Below are positions 1-44,264 of a stretch of 64,000 nt of DNA, one piece after another. The translations under genes were made by a program, and so were the position numbers. Positions within the stretch are counted from its first letter, which is position 1, and each line of letters opens with the position of its first letter. The DNA is from Actinernus sp. WN-2022 (Eukaryota; Cnidaria; Anthozoa; Actiniaria; Actinernidae): positions 35,197,976-35,261,975 of the forward strand of contig JAOWCC010000019.1 in NCBI GenBank assembly GCA_030867875.1, written 5' to 3'. Under the pieces are notes generated by a model. That model saw only the letters and a list, made by a program, of their open reading frames with translations. It was not told the origin of the DNA and ran no database searches.

Positions 1-1030
1 TCGCCTCTGTATATTATTTTTTTCGTCGAGTGGGAAATCAGTGCGTAACACATCCATTACGTTCTATCAATGTGGAATCAACAAGTTTCTCAGATCACAC
101 GGCTACCGCGCCGACGCGTCAGACTTCGATACTTTATTTACCTTTTCACTTCCCAAACTTATTATTCTTGCAGAACTTTTAGTGAACCCAAAAACATATG
201 AATCTTTTCATAATTTGTAAATGGAAACAGTGCCACAATGGCAAACTCGTGGATGTAGTGTATATTAGTGTTATCACGTGGGTTACCTGTGTTAAGGATG
301 CATATGGTTGGTCATGTGTAGATAATGGAGGGTAAATGACGACCAACATCTAAGTACTGACCTGACTTACTACTGGGTTACCTGTGTTAAGGGATGTAGA
401 ATGTGTATGAAAGATGTGGTCTTCTAAAAGGCATGTTTGATCTAATCCAGGAGATTTATAAGCGGAGGAAGATTAGTGATTCACCAAAGCCCGTGTACGT
501 AGATTCACAAACACATCCTTTCGATGAATGAAAGATTCCAATGCTTTCTGCTCTGGATAAAGCTTGGAAATCCTAAAAACCTTACATCTTTAGTCGACAC
601 ACAGCTCAAGTTCTTCACCAATGCCATTTAGAAAAATATGCGAGCACATTCCTTAAATTCCAGACTGTCAAAAGTTGGTTGAAATTTAGACAATGGGGAA
701 CATGAAAGTCTAGTCCATCAGACGGGGAGGGGGATCGATGGCCCTCATTAGCTATATGTTGGAATATGATTTTTTACAGGGGTGAACACACATACTGAGT
801 ATGTTATGCAAGAAGTTTCATGGCATTTTGGTGAATATTTATGTTTTCAGAATTTTGAACAGTTATAATTATGATAATTGTGCTGAAATATATAATGTTG
901 CTTTTTCGCCTTAAGAAGACCAAATCTTTCAGGGAATGGTATGAAATGTGTACAGGAGTGAACACTCATAATGAATATGTCATGGTAAAAGTTTGGTTAA
1001 ATTTGCCTAAATATTTTTGCTTTCAGAATT
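1..1030. repeat. Non-coding flank with a diverged ~170-bp tandem duplication
   Basis: No gene is seen. Two diverged copies of a ~170-bp unit lie at roughly 690-865 and 885-1030; both contain a 'ggggtgaacac/ggagtgaacac' segment and end in 'tgttttcagaattt/tgctttcagaattt'. A shorter repeat, 'gggttacctgtgttaagg', occurs near 279 and 374. The short ORF at 871-1065 lies inside the tandem unit and has no recognisable protein features. Confidence 0.5.
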
Positions 1031-1262
1031 TTTTTATTTTTTTTTATTTTTATTTAATAGCTTAACTCAGGCTGAGAAACAGACTCTAGGTCCAAACGAG
1101 CTCAGCCTGAGACAAATACGAATACACTGACAATACATTACAGATAGAACTATGAATAATGTATTAAGCATGAAATGTAAAATATATGATGCAAAAAAAT
1201 ATATAATAATAGTGTACATTTGGTCGGCCGGCCAAGTACAAGTAAATAAGCGCAGAAAAAAG

Positions 1263-3128
1263 TTAGCGGCAACAAATAGTAGATCGGCATTTAGAACAGA
1301 TAGTTTTATAGGTTCTAATGCGATCAGGGTCAAAAGTGGAAAGCAAAAGCGCAAGATAGTGAGCTCGTAGCAATGTTTTGAAAGACGAAATTGAACTACA
1401 GGACTTAATATTTAAAGGCAGCGAGTTCCATAGAATAACTATGCGATTAAAGAAAGAATCCCTATAAGTAGATGTTTTGCATGGGTTAAGCTTGTAGTCT
1501 GAACCAGTAGTGCTTCTTGTAGATCTTGATGAAAGCGAGCATGGAGTTACATAACTAGATAGATCGGTATTGTTAAGCTTAAGGCGACACTTAAACAAAT
1601 ATATGAGGTCTAGATATTCTAGCCAGTATGAAAGTGGCAGTAGATTAAGTTTAAGTAGCCTATCTTTATAGGGTAAGTCTACTTTTAACATGAATTTGGT
1701 TGCGCGGCGCTGAATACGTTCGAGAAGTTGGATATCTCTAGAGCTTGACTGCGGGGCCCAAACCTGACTACCGTAGCACAGAATGGAACGCACTAGCGTA
1801 AGATAAAGGGTACGACGCAGCGTTACCCCTAAAGAGTTAGGGGTATTACGTCTCAGGAAACCCAAAACCTTATTTGACTTAGCTACCACCGACACTACTT
1901 GGTTGTGCCAGCGCAGATCATTTGAAATGATAATACCTAAATCTTTTTGAGAGCTACTCTCTTTTAAGGCATCGTGGTCGATGTTGTAGAGACGCACCAG
2001 TGGATTGCGTCTTCTAGAGATTTTAAGAACCTCGCATTTACTGGAATTGAAAGCTAAGTCCCATTTGACACTCCAGCTGACCAAACCGTTTAGGTCATAC
2101 TGGAGAGCCAAATGGTCTTGCTGAGAGTTCTGAGAGCGGTAACATTTGGTATCGTCAGCGAACATGACTGACCTAGTACTAGCCGAGGTTACACTGGGAA
2201 GATCGTTTACATATAAAAGGAAAAGTATCGGACCCAGGATGCTGCCCTGTGGGACCCCAGAAACCACAGGCGTCCAGCTGGAACTGGACCCTTCGATGAC
2301 AACACGTTGCCTGCGATTGCTGAGGTAATCGGCGAACCAATCCCACAGTGCACCAGCTACCCCGTATAACCTCAACTTAGTTAGTAGCTTTATGTGATTG
2401 ATCGAATCAAAAGCCTTAGCGAAATCTAGATATAGAATATCCGTCTCAATATTTTTGTCTAATAAGGCACCTATTTCGTGAAAGACGGTAAGTAGTTGAG
2501 AAATACAAGACCTCCCCTCTAAGAACCCAAACTGGGAATCAGAGATAACCTGCAAGAAGTACGGTAGCGTGTTTTTTAGAACGCATTTTTCAAAGACCTT
2601 ACTTATGATGGGAAGTAAAGATATAGGTCTATAATTACTAACAAGTTTTTTTGAGTCTTTCTTGAAGATCGGTGTTATATTTGCTTCCTTCCAGTCAGCT
2701 GGAAACTTTCCACAGAGCAAGGACAGATTGAATAGCCTTGTAAGTGATGGAGCGATCTGAATTGCACATTCCCTGAGCAGACGTGAAGGGATACCGTCTG
2801 GGCCAACGGCCTTGGATACGTCTAAGGTGACCAGATTTCTCAACACATCAGATAAGGATAGCACAACATTGGATAAAGTAGCTGTAGTGAAGGGCTCGAC
2901 GGCTGGGATAGCGGTGGCCAGATTGGGCTGTCTGAATGTGGAGGCGAAATAGATGTTAAACGCTTCAGCCTTCCCGAGTGGAGTATCGTATTTAGTATCT
3001 CCAAGTTCGACAGTATCGGGAATTGATCCTTTGTTAGACTTTGCCTTGAAGAAAGACCAAATCTTGTTGTTATTATTGGAAACGGTTGAAGTCTTAGTTA
3101 GCTTTTCGATGTAAGAGTTGAATTTGGC
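1263..3128 (-). CDS. LINE A ORF, C-terminal part: reverse transcriptase
   Basis: This is the same reading frame as the endonuclease half, downstream of the TGA. The first in-frame ATG is at 2864, but homology to the connector region begins at 3128. RT motifs are complete and ordered: VGPDGIPSRLL, NYRPISLLPIISKVFE, QFGFLEGRSC, DFAKAFDSINH, SGVPQGSILGP and the catalytic FADDTKCY. A long C-terminal thumb region follows, ending at a stop at 1263. No further frameshift is seen, so decay is limited to one stop codon and the copy is probably recent. It copies element RNA at a nicked genomic target. Confidence 0.85.
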   Translation of the reverse strand, partial: AKFNSYIEKLTKTSTVSNNNNKIWSFFKAKSNKGSIPDTVELGDTKYDTPLGKAEAFNIYFASTFRQPNLATAIPAVEPFTTATLSNVVLSLSDVLRNLVTLDVSKAVGPDGIPSRLLRECAIQIAPSLTRLFNLSLLCGKFPADWKEANITPIFKKDSKKLVSNYRPISLLPIISKVFEKCVLKNTLPYFLQVISDSQFGFLEGRSCISQLLTVFHEIGALLDKNIETDILYLDFAKAFDSINHIKLLTKLRLYGVAGALWDWFADYLSNRRQRVVIEGSSSSWTPVVSGVPQGSILGPILFLLYVNDLPSVTSASTRSVMFADDTKCYRSQNSQQDHLALQYDLNGLVSWSVKWDLAFNSSKCEVLKISRRRNPLVRLYNIDHDALKESSSQKDLGIIISNDLRWHNQVVSVVAKSNKVLGFLRRNTPNSLGVTLRRTLYLTLVRSILCYGSQVWAPQSSSRDIQLLERIQRRATKFMLKVDLPYKDRLLKLNLLPLSYWLEYLDLIYLFKCRLKLNNTDLSSYVTPCSLSSRSTRSTTGSDYKLNPCKTSTYRDSFFNRIVILWNSLPLNIKSCSSISSFKTLLRAHYLALLLSTFDPDRIRTYKTICSKCRSTICCR

Positions 3129-4610
3129 TCAAATCAAGTACTTTGTATCCTTTCGTAAAAGTTTCACACGCTCCCATAATTCTCTTTTATTTTCCCTTAT
3201 AGCTCTTCTTCTCAAAGTGTTTCTCTTATTTATAGAGTGAACTACTTCGCCGTCGATCCATGGCGGCGAGTCTGCACGCTTTAGTTTTGTTTTTGGAATG
3301 CAATTGTTCACGGCTTCAAGAAACCACGCCTTCCAACGGAGCCAGCAGATGTCGATGACATTAACAGAGAAAATATCATCAATGGGTTTTTGGGTCAGGG
3401 TGGTCCTCAGGGAGTCGAAGTCGCCATTCTTGAAATTGTAAACAACCCTGGGTGTTGAGGGTTTTCTGTATGGATGGATTTGCAAGTCAAATAATATTGC
3501 TTTGTGATCAGATGAAATTGATACTTCTTTCGAGACTTCTAGGCCTGATATTTTTTCTACCATGTTTGTGATTACAAGATCAAGAATGTTCTGAGACCTA
3601 GTTGGCTCGTCGACCAGTTGGAATAAGTTCAAGTCACTTAGGAAATCACAAAAGTCTGATTGATCACTTGAGTTTGAGAACCCCGATCCCTCTAGCCAGT
3701 TGATATTAGGCATGTTAAAGTCACCGAATAGCAATATGTCTTTGTTGCCAGAGGACTGAAAACTAAGGACCAGATCCTCAAATGACTTGAACCAGGAAGG
3801 CGGGGAGGAGGGAGGTCTGTAGATTACTGCAATTAATAATTTGCGACGGTCTTTGAGCTGCACTTCGGCAGCTACGTATTCTAGCTCCAAGTTGGTATTT
3901 GAAGAGCTGTCGAATCGGCAAGCTGTTATGCAGTCCTTGATGGCCAAAAGGGTACCACCTCCAATCCTTTGGAACCGGTCATTTCTGAAAATCTGGTAGC
4001 CATAAGGAAGAATCTCTCCATCAGACACGTCGGGAGTCAGCCATGTTTCGGTTATACCGATAATGTCCAGACAGTGACTGTATACGATCTCTTGAAAGTC
4101 TTGTAGTTTACAAGATGACCGCCCCGCGCCATTAGTTGTTAACAAAGACTTTAGGCTGCGAGCATTCTGGAGGAAACATCGGATGGTTTTGTTGTTGGGT
4201 CCAGGATTTGTTTGCACGTCATTGCTTTTTGACAGGACAAGAATGACAGGATTAAATGTAGCAGTAGAGTTTGAGTAGTAGCCAAGTCTTCGACGTAAAA
4301 AGCACCGTTTGACTGTAGTTGATGACAACCAGTATTTGGCGTAGAAAATTTGCCCAGTCGCGCCATAGTTGAAAACATTGGCGACAGGTTTGTCGAGCAG
4401 ATTAGTAGCTTGGTTGCAGTAGGTAAAAAGTTTAAGTGTGGATAAGTTTATCACAGTTAAAAAGCAAAAAAAGAGCAGAGGCCAGAAAACGTGGCCGACC
4501 GCCATGTTGCACGCACACAAAGTTCCTTTAGATAAATGTAGTTTTCCTCGCGCACAAGGAAGATGTTCTTTGGCGCGCGCAACAGTTCTGTCTTGACAAA
4601 TTTCCAGCAC
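3129..4610 (-). CDS. LINE A ORF, N-terminal part: hydrophobic leader, 2A-like motif, APE endonuclease
   Basis: The ORF has 493 residues. Residues 41-55 are strongly hydrophobic (VFWPLLFFCFLTVIN), like a membrane or signal segment. Residues 131-138 read DVQTNPGP, close to the 2A consensus DxExNPGP but with Gln for Glu. The endonuclease follows directly, with its motifs in order: QNARSL, ITETWL, IYRPPS, LLFGDFNMPNINW and SSDHKAI, so the metal-binding and catalytic residues look intact. It nicks target DNA to prime reverse transcription. The frame ends at a TGA (3129-3131) and continues in the same frame into the RT half, so this is a nonsense mutation rather than a natural ORF end. The ATG at 4610 is the first in frame; the true start is uncertain. 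Confidence 0.8.
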   Translation of the reverse strand: MLEICQDRTVARAKEHLPCARGKLHLSKGTLCACNMAVGHVFWPLLFFCFLTVINLSTLKLFTYCNQATNLLDKPVANVFNYGATGQIFYAKYWLSSTTVKRCFLRRRLGYYSNSTATFNPVILVLSKSNDVQTNPGPNNKTIRCFLQNARSLKSLLTTNGAGRSSCKLQDFQEIVYSHCLDIIGITETWLTPDVSDGEILPYGYQIFRNDRFQRIGGGTLLAIKDCITACRFDSSSNTNLELEYVAAEVQLKDRRKLLIAVIYRPPSSPPSWFKSFEDLVLSFQSSGNKDILLFGDFNMPNINWLEGSGFSNSSDQSDFCDFLSDLNLFQLVDEPTRSQNILDLVITNMVEKISGLEVSKEVSISSDHKAILFDLQIHPYRKPSTPRVVYNFKNGDFDSLRTTLTQKPIDDIFSVNVIDICWLRWKAWFLEAVNNCIPKTKLKRADSPPWIDGEVVHSINKRNTLRRRAIRENKRELWERVKLLRKDTKYLI

Positions 4611-5520
4611 GCGCTAAGATCCGTTGGATGCGGACGATTGACGAGTCCCTTTTGTGGCGTCAGCGGTACGCGGTAGATCCAACCGTTATCACGCTGGCAT
4701 GATCAGAAATTAATCCAAAAGTAACGGAAAAACCGTTTAAGATTGTCCCCAAAACTCCAATGAAACAGTCAGTAGACGAGGCCAATAAACGTCTTCCTTC
4801 TTGAAATAATCTTCAAGTATTCACACAACTTGTCACCCAATGAGATGGTACAAAATGTTGTGATGACGGTAAAAAAAATTGAGAAAATCGAGGAGCTAAG
4901 AAAGACGCACCCACTTGCTTTGGCGCGCGCAGCTGTTTCACACTTGAACACACTTGAACACACTTGATTTTGGCAATTTGGTTTTCCGTAAGTTCAGCAT
5001 GTAGGCCAATGGCATCTAAACTTTGCACAAAAAGTCCGGTTAAAACAATCTCTGATACAAAAAAAACTACACTAGGACAACTGTAGGGTCTTGTGTGACT
5101 AATCGGCACAACCATCTAGTTTCAAAACGTTTTAAAAATAGAAGTAAAAGCGTAAACGTTCTAAGACTTTACGGCATTCTCAAACTGTCATGCAAACTTC
5201 CGTTTAATAATCTCCTGCTCTCCAAAGCAGCTCAAACAGGATACTATTCTGAGAAATCTACATGTCAGCTGCATTTACAATTTTGGCCATTTGTCAGTTA
5301 GCCAAAGTTAATCATTACCAGAGAAAATTATAACGTCTGACCCACAAAAACCAAATTTGTCAGTTATTTTTATGGCTGTTTGTCAGTATTCAGTTATCCC
5401 CATTCAAGCCCTCTTAGAAATGAGGGATACGGGCATGTAACTTAAAATCACGTGACCGATGACATCATCGTCACGACATCGCCACTAAGTGATTGATGGG
5501 GACGCAATACCACGTCTGTA
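4611..5520. other. Non-coding stretch, small tandem repeat
   Basis: No gene is seen. Around 4936-4966 a 10-bp unit (cacacttgaa) is repeated three times. The 5' UTR of LINE A may reach into the first part. Confidence 0.3.
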
Positions 5521-6062
5521 TTAAAGTGCCTATCACCCTTTTGCAATTTTGATAGCCTATGAACCTCCGAAACGTTTTGAGTACTTCTGTGAAGAAATTT
5601 TTGGTTTAAAGTGAATACTTTATGTTCTACGCTTGTTTGAAATCGTGTAAATGTGACCTTTCCTGACCCATGACCGCGTAAGTAAAAGCCTGGGTCGAAA
5701 CCTGGGTAGACGTCATCTCATTAATGCATTATTCTCCATGGCGCCTTTTTATCACAACAACATCGATGCATAGAAAATATACACAATTTTTGAGTTATTA
5801 GTAATGAAAAAAGTCATTTTAGTCAACACGTTGAGTATTTCTTCACATGATTGCAAAGCCGAATTAATTATGACGTCAAGATGACGTCTACCCAGGTTTT
5901 TACTTGCGGTCATGGGTAAGGAAAGGTCACATTTACACGATTTCAAACAAGCGCAGAACATAAAGTATTCACTTTAAACCAAAACTTTCTTCACAGAAGT
6001 ACTCAAAACTTTTCGGAGGTTCATAAGCTATCAAAATTGCAAAAGGGTGATAGACACTTTAA
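5521..6062. mobile_element. Foldback element flanked by TTAA (542 bp)
   Basis: Inverted arms of ~190-200 bp (about 5521-5722 and 5873-6062) surround a ~150-bp spacer. The termini are TTAA-AGTGCCTATCACCC and GGGTGATAGACACT-TTAA, so TTAA is the probable target duplication. It has no coding capacity. TTAA duplications are known for the piggyBac and Kolobok superfamilies; which one mobilised this copy cannot be told from the sequence. Confidence 0.75.
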
Positions 6063-8537
6063 GCGACTTAGGCATGAAAACGTACAAGGGTTTTACGTCA
6101 CTAATTTTCTCGTCTATTGCTCATGTAACAGGCGTTCCGTACAGGAAGCTGCACCCCATTCCATACACAGTTGTTACCTCAGCTTTAAAATAAGAGTTCG
6201 GTGATTTCTCCAGAGCAATTCCCTGTTCATTGTGCCGAGTTTTTAATTCATCTGAAGACTGAAATAAAACAATCTAAATCGTAATTTCTACCATCGTAAC
6301 GGGAAAATAATGCAGCAGTCACGCGACACATTTCAAACGTTCTGGCGGTCACGCAAGATTATTTTACATAATCTTATTTACATAATCTTATTTTACGAAT
6401 CGAAATCATCTGAAAACAGTGCTTTACTTTCGAAATAAATTCACAAATGGAATCAATCACCAATTAAGTTCTTACATATGAAATATTTTTATTGATGCGA
6501 CTGAGTCAGTATTGTCGGCGAAAGGTTATTACATTCCGTACATAATATTGTCTAAGAAATTAACCCGAATGTTCCCCTGAAATTCACAACAGGATCTATT
6601 TCAATTATGTTGGCTTTCAGAGCCTTCTCGCCTTACGTTTTACCCGAAATTAACCGGGATAAGAACTTCAAAAACGTAATGGCATCTAGAATGTGAAGTG
6701 GTCTGAATTACACAGAGAAACTTCACAGCATGATCACACTTTCAGAGCCTTCTCGCCATCACACTTGATAATCGCTACAGTTAATGGCGGAATACTGATC
6801 CACTAAACTCCAGACAAGTTACGACTGAGCATAGGGATGTCTTATGATCCTTCGCTTTGTAAGAGTTCATTCCCCAGTGAACGGGATGTTGAAGCCAAAA
6901 GCTCTGGTCTCTATACATTGATCAGTACTTAATCCCAACACATGTAGGTAGACTGTGAGAGAATTTATTATCCCAAAAGTTCACTATTTTGTGAACCCCA
7001 AGACATCAATGCTTCGCCAGCGTGGATAAATAAATATGAGCTACCACCATACGAGTATATCCTGATCTAAAACATAACTTCAATGTCGAGTGCTTTTAAT
7101 TAGTGTAGCAAGATCGACACAGAGAAACTTCACAGCAGTAAATTATAAGTCATTTCGGAATATAAAGCGGCCTATCTACAGTATGACCAAATCCTTTTGA
7201 AAGCTAAGACACTTCTTCTCCGATAACAGTTTGTACTCACAGTCAGAGGTACCACAAACGGCCGTCAATACATCTTCGGAAAAGGATACACTACGTTTAC
7301 GCCCGGAAATGAAATCCACCTAACCCCAATAACTCGTTCCTGTACATGCGTGCATCCACTAGTTCAAAACAGAGCACATCAAACATTGACGACAACGCCG
7401 AACTAACTGGTCTAATGCAGAAGTTAAAACAACGACTCGAAACACGATATCGGGTCAGATTTATGCAAACAAATAAAGATAAGGGGTCAAAACTATATTA
7501 AAAACGAACTTTGAGCTCTTTGGATATCATTTAGAAAACACATTAGGCTCCTCTGCTCTAGTTTTAACTGGGTGGTAACGCAATCGGCTGTTTTTGCGGC
7601 TAAGTTGGAGTTTAGCCTTCCCAGTAGGCAAATGTGACCTGTCGCATAGAAATAAGTCTGTTATATGTACGGATTTTGCATAGCAGTATCTTCGGTCCTA
7701 TACAACCCCAAAAATTGGCTTTCTTACTAACTCTTACTGAGCTCTTACCAGAAAATCGTGGTCTATTTTGAACTAACATGTTGTATGTTAAACTTTCATA
7801 CGGTCCAAGAACAGGCTGCGCGCAGCCTCTAGCTATAGTTTAAAACCCCTTCCAGCACCCCGACTCGTTATCTGAGGAAATCGATAGCTATTTAGCTCTC
7901 TTATATCGAAACAGTACTTCAAAAGCTCTCCAACATTATTGTTCTCGGAAATGTTGAATCATGTTGAAACCATTTGACCGCTTCATTCATGAATACGAGC
8001 ATGCGCACCTATTGGCGACAGGGTGGACGAGAGGAATCTGGTCTTCCTAGGTTCACCCAACATTGTTGAACCAATGTCAAAACCGTTTGACACCCATGCT
8101 TCAACATGATGCCACAACTGTTGGACTACGGTGTAAGGTCCCCAATAACACAAGCGTTCATTTTGTTCTTTTTTTACAATCAGATATTTTATTATTGATG
8201 CTAAAGTTCTTACCTAAACTAAGGCAAGGGTAGTAAAAGTCATTCGGTTTACACATTACACTTTTCACAGGAGATCTGAGTGACTAGACGTCCCTGGACG
8301 TGTGCAATTAGCGGTCTCTTCGTTAGGCCACTCGATAGATAATGGGGAGTGCTGCCGAGTCAATCGATGTACAGTGTAAACGACGATGTACTAACTCACC
8401 AAAGGTGTATCCATAGTAACGGAAGCGCACGCTACAAACTGTGCCGGTGCCATGGACACTACTTTTGAGTCGTCAAATATCCCAAGAACTATGTACGCAA
8501 TCTTGGGACACTCGACGTATTTGCTAATGTACTGTTG
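6063..8537. other. Intergenic stretch without recognisable genes
   Basis: No ORF of note, RNA gene or clear repeat is visible. A short phrase (cacagagaaacttcacagca) recurs near 6711 and 7118, suggesting an old dispersed repeat. Confidence 0.4.
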
Positions 8538-9023
8538 TTAAAGTGCTATTGCGATCAAATTACACTTTTCCGGTTTTCTTCAGCTTCGTAAAGAAAGAGT
8601 ACTAAATACTTACCATTTCAAATCTTAAGTCGAAATTCCTACGGGAAGGCCGATTATTTCAGCCATAAGTTCCAGCTCAGATTGACCGCCATTACTCGTA
8701 CTAGAAACGAGCGATCCTTTGTTTAGCGTTTTTTTCGTGACGTCATCTATGCAACAGCTACACGACATGTACGCGACACAGACTAAAAAGCATTTTATAA
8801 GGTACACACTCCCATATAAAAATGACCCGTTTCTTCTGCATACTAAAGTAGCTACGTCTATTTTGTTGGGTTGCTTAAATGACGTCATCCAATTCTAAAC
8901 GGAGTTAGTGGCGGACATAAACTATGGCTAAAAAATTCTGACTTTAGATCTTAAATCGTAATTATTTAGTACTTTTACTTTCCGAAGCTGAAGAGACAGT
9001 ATTTGATCGCAGTAGCACTTTAA
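8538..9023. mobile_element. Foldback element flanked by TTAA (486 bp)
   Basis: Inverted arms of ~100 bp (8538-8640 and 8930-9023) are bounded by TTAA-AGTGCTATTGCGATC and GATCGCAGTAGCACT-TTAA. The terminal AGTGC is shared with the element at 5521-6062, which suggests related transposase recognition. The small ORF at 8625-8888 lies in the loop and has no recognisable features. Confidence 0.75.
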
Positions 9024-9428
9024 TGACCCAAGTAAGTGACTACCTGTTATAATGAACATGGTGTTTTCTACCACACGGCTTCAGCACTAGCGTTGTTTCT
9101 AGTAATGTCTGGCCAGAAAATATGCGCAGCTGCGTTCATGGAATCTTCGTACTGCATCGAGAGGATGGAATTCCAGGAGTTTGCCAAGAAAAAAAAGTAA
9201 CAACCCTATTGTATTCCATGACACATTCACCTAAAATTGCAAGAGGTCAAGTGCGAAACCTTCCCAGCAGTAAGTGGAAACATTCTCTGTGTACGAGTTT
9301 CCTGGTAATGGCGTCCCTAACAATCGAGAAGTAAACAGACGCAAACATTTGCTTCGTCCACATCTGTAATCCATATTGTCCCATAAAGTCTCTTCACGTT
9401 CGGGATAACCGCTCGCGTTCATCATTCG

Positions 9429-41709
<32,281 letters not shown>

Positions 41710-42890
41710 CTGTACATCAAATACAATAATATATTCTTCATTAATTCATATTTATTTACTAGTAGCATTTATTACTAGTGTATATGTACATTGTCATTTC
41801 TTTTTAATTTTTGTCTTCATCGCAAATTGCAATTCTTGCTCAATAGTCACAATCAACCAATCAGATGGCTAGCACTGCACTGCACCTCACAATAACAATA
41901 ACTTTATATATTACTGAATTATTAATTTTAAATATACTATAATTATGCTTAATATCAATTATATGGACACAGCAGATTTTGACTTTTACTTCTATATCAG
42001 TGTTAACTTTAAATAGTTAGTTTTAATAATATTATAAATAAAATTATATAGTTAGCATTTTAATCTGAAATTTGTATATACAGTAGTTAATTAGTTATTT
42101 TAGTATTATACATGCATGACCCCACAAGCGGTAACGCTTTAATCTTTTGTGTTTAAACAAAATTCATTGTTAGTATTGTACTGTATTGTACTGTGCATGA
42201 ACACATATTTTCTTGGAGTACTGGGATTCTACAAGTTGGCTGTAATGCGAGCAAAGTTATTTTGCTGAAACCAAAGGTTTCCTGACTGAAATGGCAAGAT
42301 GTCAAGTTTTTCTAGGGCTCACAGGAATTTTACGGAATTTGGATAAAAATTTCTCACATTTGACGAAAGGAGATCTGGTGTGCACTGAAATGCACATTTG
42401 TAAGTAAACACATAAAACTTACCACTATAGCTTGAAGTGTCATTATTTATTCGTTCCACTCAAAAGTAATATGGCATCAAATGGAGTAAGTCAATAGGCA
42501 GATTTCTCAGGACGAAAATTGATCTCGCAGATGTGATGATAATTTCTCTTCAAACTATAAAAGATAAATAACTAAGATACAGAGTGGGTTAATCAAATGT
42601 TTATTTGTGGCTTGATGTTACAAATTTGTTCTGCAAGACGTGGAAATGAGCACTGGCAAAACTATAAGTATTTTGAAAATGGTAGTTAGGAATTATTAGA
42701 CAATTATTAAGTCCTGCGTCTCGACTACTCAAAGAACCATTGGTATAAATATTCTAAAGATCCACAGGGAACTATTATTGAAAAGAAAGTAATATTATAT
42801 TACAGACTGAATTGAAAGAACTCCACCTGATCTTGCCATCCCCAGTCAACATTTGAGGATTTTTTCCTTCTAAATGTTTGATTTTCGAGT
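41710..42890. other. AT-rich stretch upstream of the last recognised LONP1 exon
   Basis: Searched by eye on the minus strand for the missing Lon N-terminal exons; none was recognised. Nothing else is seen. Confidence 0.35.
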
Positions 42891-44020
42891 GATTCCCAAT
42901 AGGAAATTTTGGATTGGAGTTGTAAACTTGACATGATCCTGTGAAGTTTACTTAAAAACAGTGAGTTCAACCCACAAAATATGTTTTGTAACTTGATTAT
43001 CATGCATGCTAAGTTGACGACTCAACTCAGTGTGAGCAAAATTATATAGTTTGATAGTTAGGGGCAGAGTCGCAGAGATAATGGCTATATATCACACTTA
43101 ATTCCAAGAGCAAGATTTCTCCTGTTATTAAGATGGTGAGCAGCAAATAATGTTCTTCTATTGGCCTTCGATAAAGTCAAGCAGCCGGTTCAAAACACAA
43201 TTAGCATTTACAATTACATTATCAATTTATTACAGTTGATTTCCGGTGTTTAAACTTCACCGGGGAGAACAGCAGTTTTGTGTGCTGGGAATCTTAAGAA
43301 AATGTCGGGAATTGGTAGGAAATCAGAACAACTTTTGAGAAAACACACCACAGCTCATACAGGCTTCAGTCGCACAATAGCTCCAAAACTACAAAATATA
43401 TTCATCTAACACCTTGGCATTTTTATCACCCAGTACAGTGGAACCCTGATTTAACGAAGTGCCAAGGGACTGGGGAAATTGGTTCCTTAAATCGGGGTTT
43501 TGTTAAATCGAGAACCCCGATATAATGAATTTGTTGAAAACTGACCAAAAACTTTGTTAAATTGGGGTATAGTTAATAATTAATTTGCCGTAATGTTCGA
43601 CGGTGTTTAACACCGTCAATAGCACAGTGCATCCCCCAACACTTCTGCATCTGGATGTATACTGTACTTATAGCACTCGTGATTTATTAATATCTGTACG
43701 TATGTAGCTACTGTACAACATTCGATTCATCTTCTGTGGCGTGATGACATTTATTCGTTATATCGGGTAGATTTTACATTTGGGCTTCTAGATTGTGTTT
43801 TTTGTATCGGGTATTTCATTAAATCGGTGTTCGTTAAATTGGGGTTCTTTTCCATACATTTTACTGTATAACTCTGGCCGGGCTGAATAAATTTGTGCAT
43901 TAAATCGGGACTTCGTTAAATCGGGGTTCCAGGCTGTAATAATTATTTTAAATTTATTTATTATTCCTGCCAAAGACCTACTGTGGGTTTTCTTCTAATA
44001 CACTTACTTAACTGAGCATT
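42890..44020. repeat. Duplicated block, copy A (carries the Tigger-like element)
   Basis: Sequence from ~42,930 to 43,435 (for example ACAAAATATGTTTTGTAACT, GAGAACAGCAGTTTT, CAACTTTTGAGAAAACA) is repeated, diverged, at ~46,400-46,905. The part after the Tigger-like insertion (43,939-44,015, CCTGCCAAAG) is matched at 51,515-51,595 and 56,750-56,785. Confidence 0.7.
43436..43936. mobile_element. Tigger/pogo-like non-autonomous element (501 bp)
   Basis: Flanked by TA on both sides. Left end CAGTGGAACCCTGATTTAAC; right end complement CAGCCTGGAACCCCGATTTA. Repeated GTTAAATCGGGG phrases occur inside. TA duplications and a CAGTGGAACC...ATTTAACGAA terminus are typical of pogo/Tigger mariner relatives. 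No transposase is encoded. A right-end fragment of the same family lies at 56,640-56,750. Confidence 0.8.
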
Positions 44021-44264
44021 ATTATTATTTTATTTAAGAATTAAGCATAACATGCATGGTGCAGAAACAAAAGGACACAAAGTCCCCTACAAGGTTTAGG
44101 CACCAGTAACCCAGCCCACAATAAAAACCTGATCACACCCATCCCCAGTTACATGTACACACTCTGATTAAGATAATAAAGCAAAGATACATGTAATAAA
44201 GCAAAAGAAGAATCTAGCAAGAACAGACAATACAAGCATTGGTACAGCAACACTTAGGACATAA

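Larger units (their letters stand above)
1031..4610 (-). mobile_element. LINE A: near full-length jockey/CR1-like non-LTR retrotransposon
   Basis: The element carries one long frame read 4610 to 1263 that contains an APE endonuclease followed by reverse transcriptase, broken by a single in-frame TGA at 3129-3131. The 3' UTR (1262 to ~1057) ends in an A-rich tail on the minus strand (plus strand ~1027-1056, runs of T). Clade assignment to the jockey/CR1/L2 group rests on RT motif style (FADD, GVPQGSILGP) and APE endonuclease, not on a tree. The 5' boundary upstream of 4610 is not fixed. It lies downstream of the LONP1 stop at 9429. Confidence 0.85.

Noticed and set aside
3129..3131. The TGA in LINE A as programmed readthrough or selenocysteine
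   Set aside because: It falls in the variable connector without a visible recoding element; a simple nonsense mutation explains it.
42340..42480. Good splice-donor-like GTAAGT on the minus strand (near 42,419) as a missing LONP1 exon
   Set aside because: The sequence before it does not read as any part of the Lon N-terminal domain.
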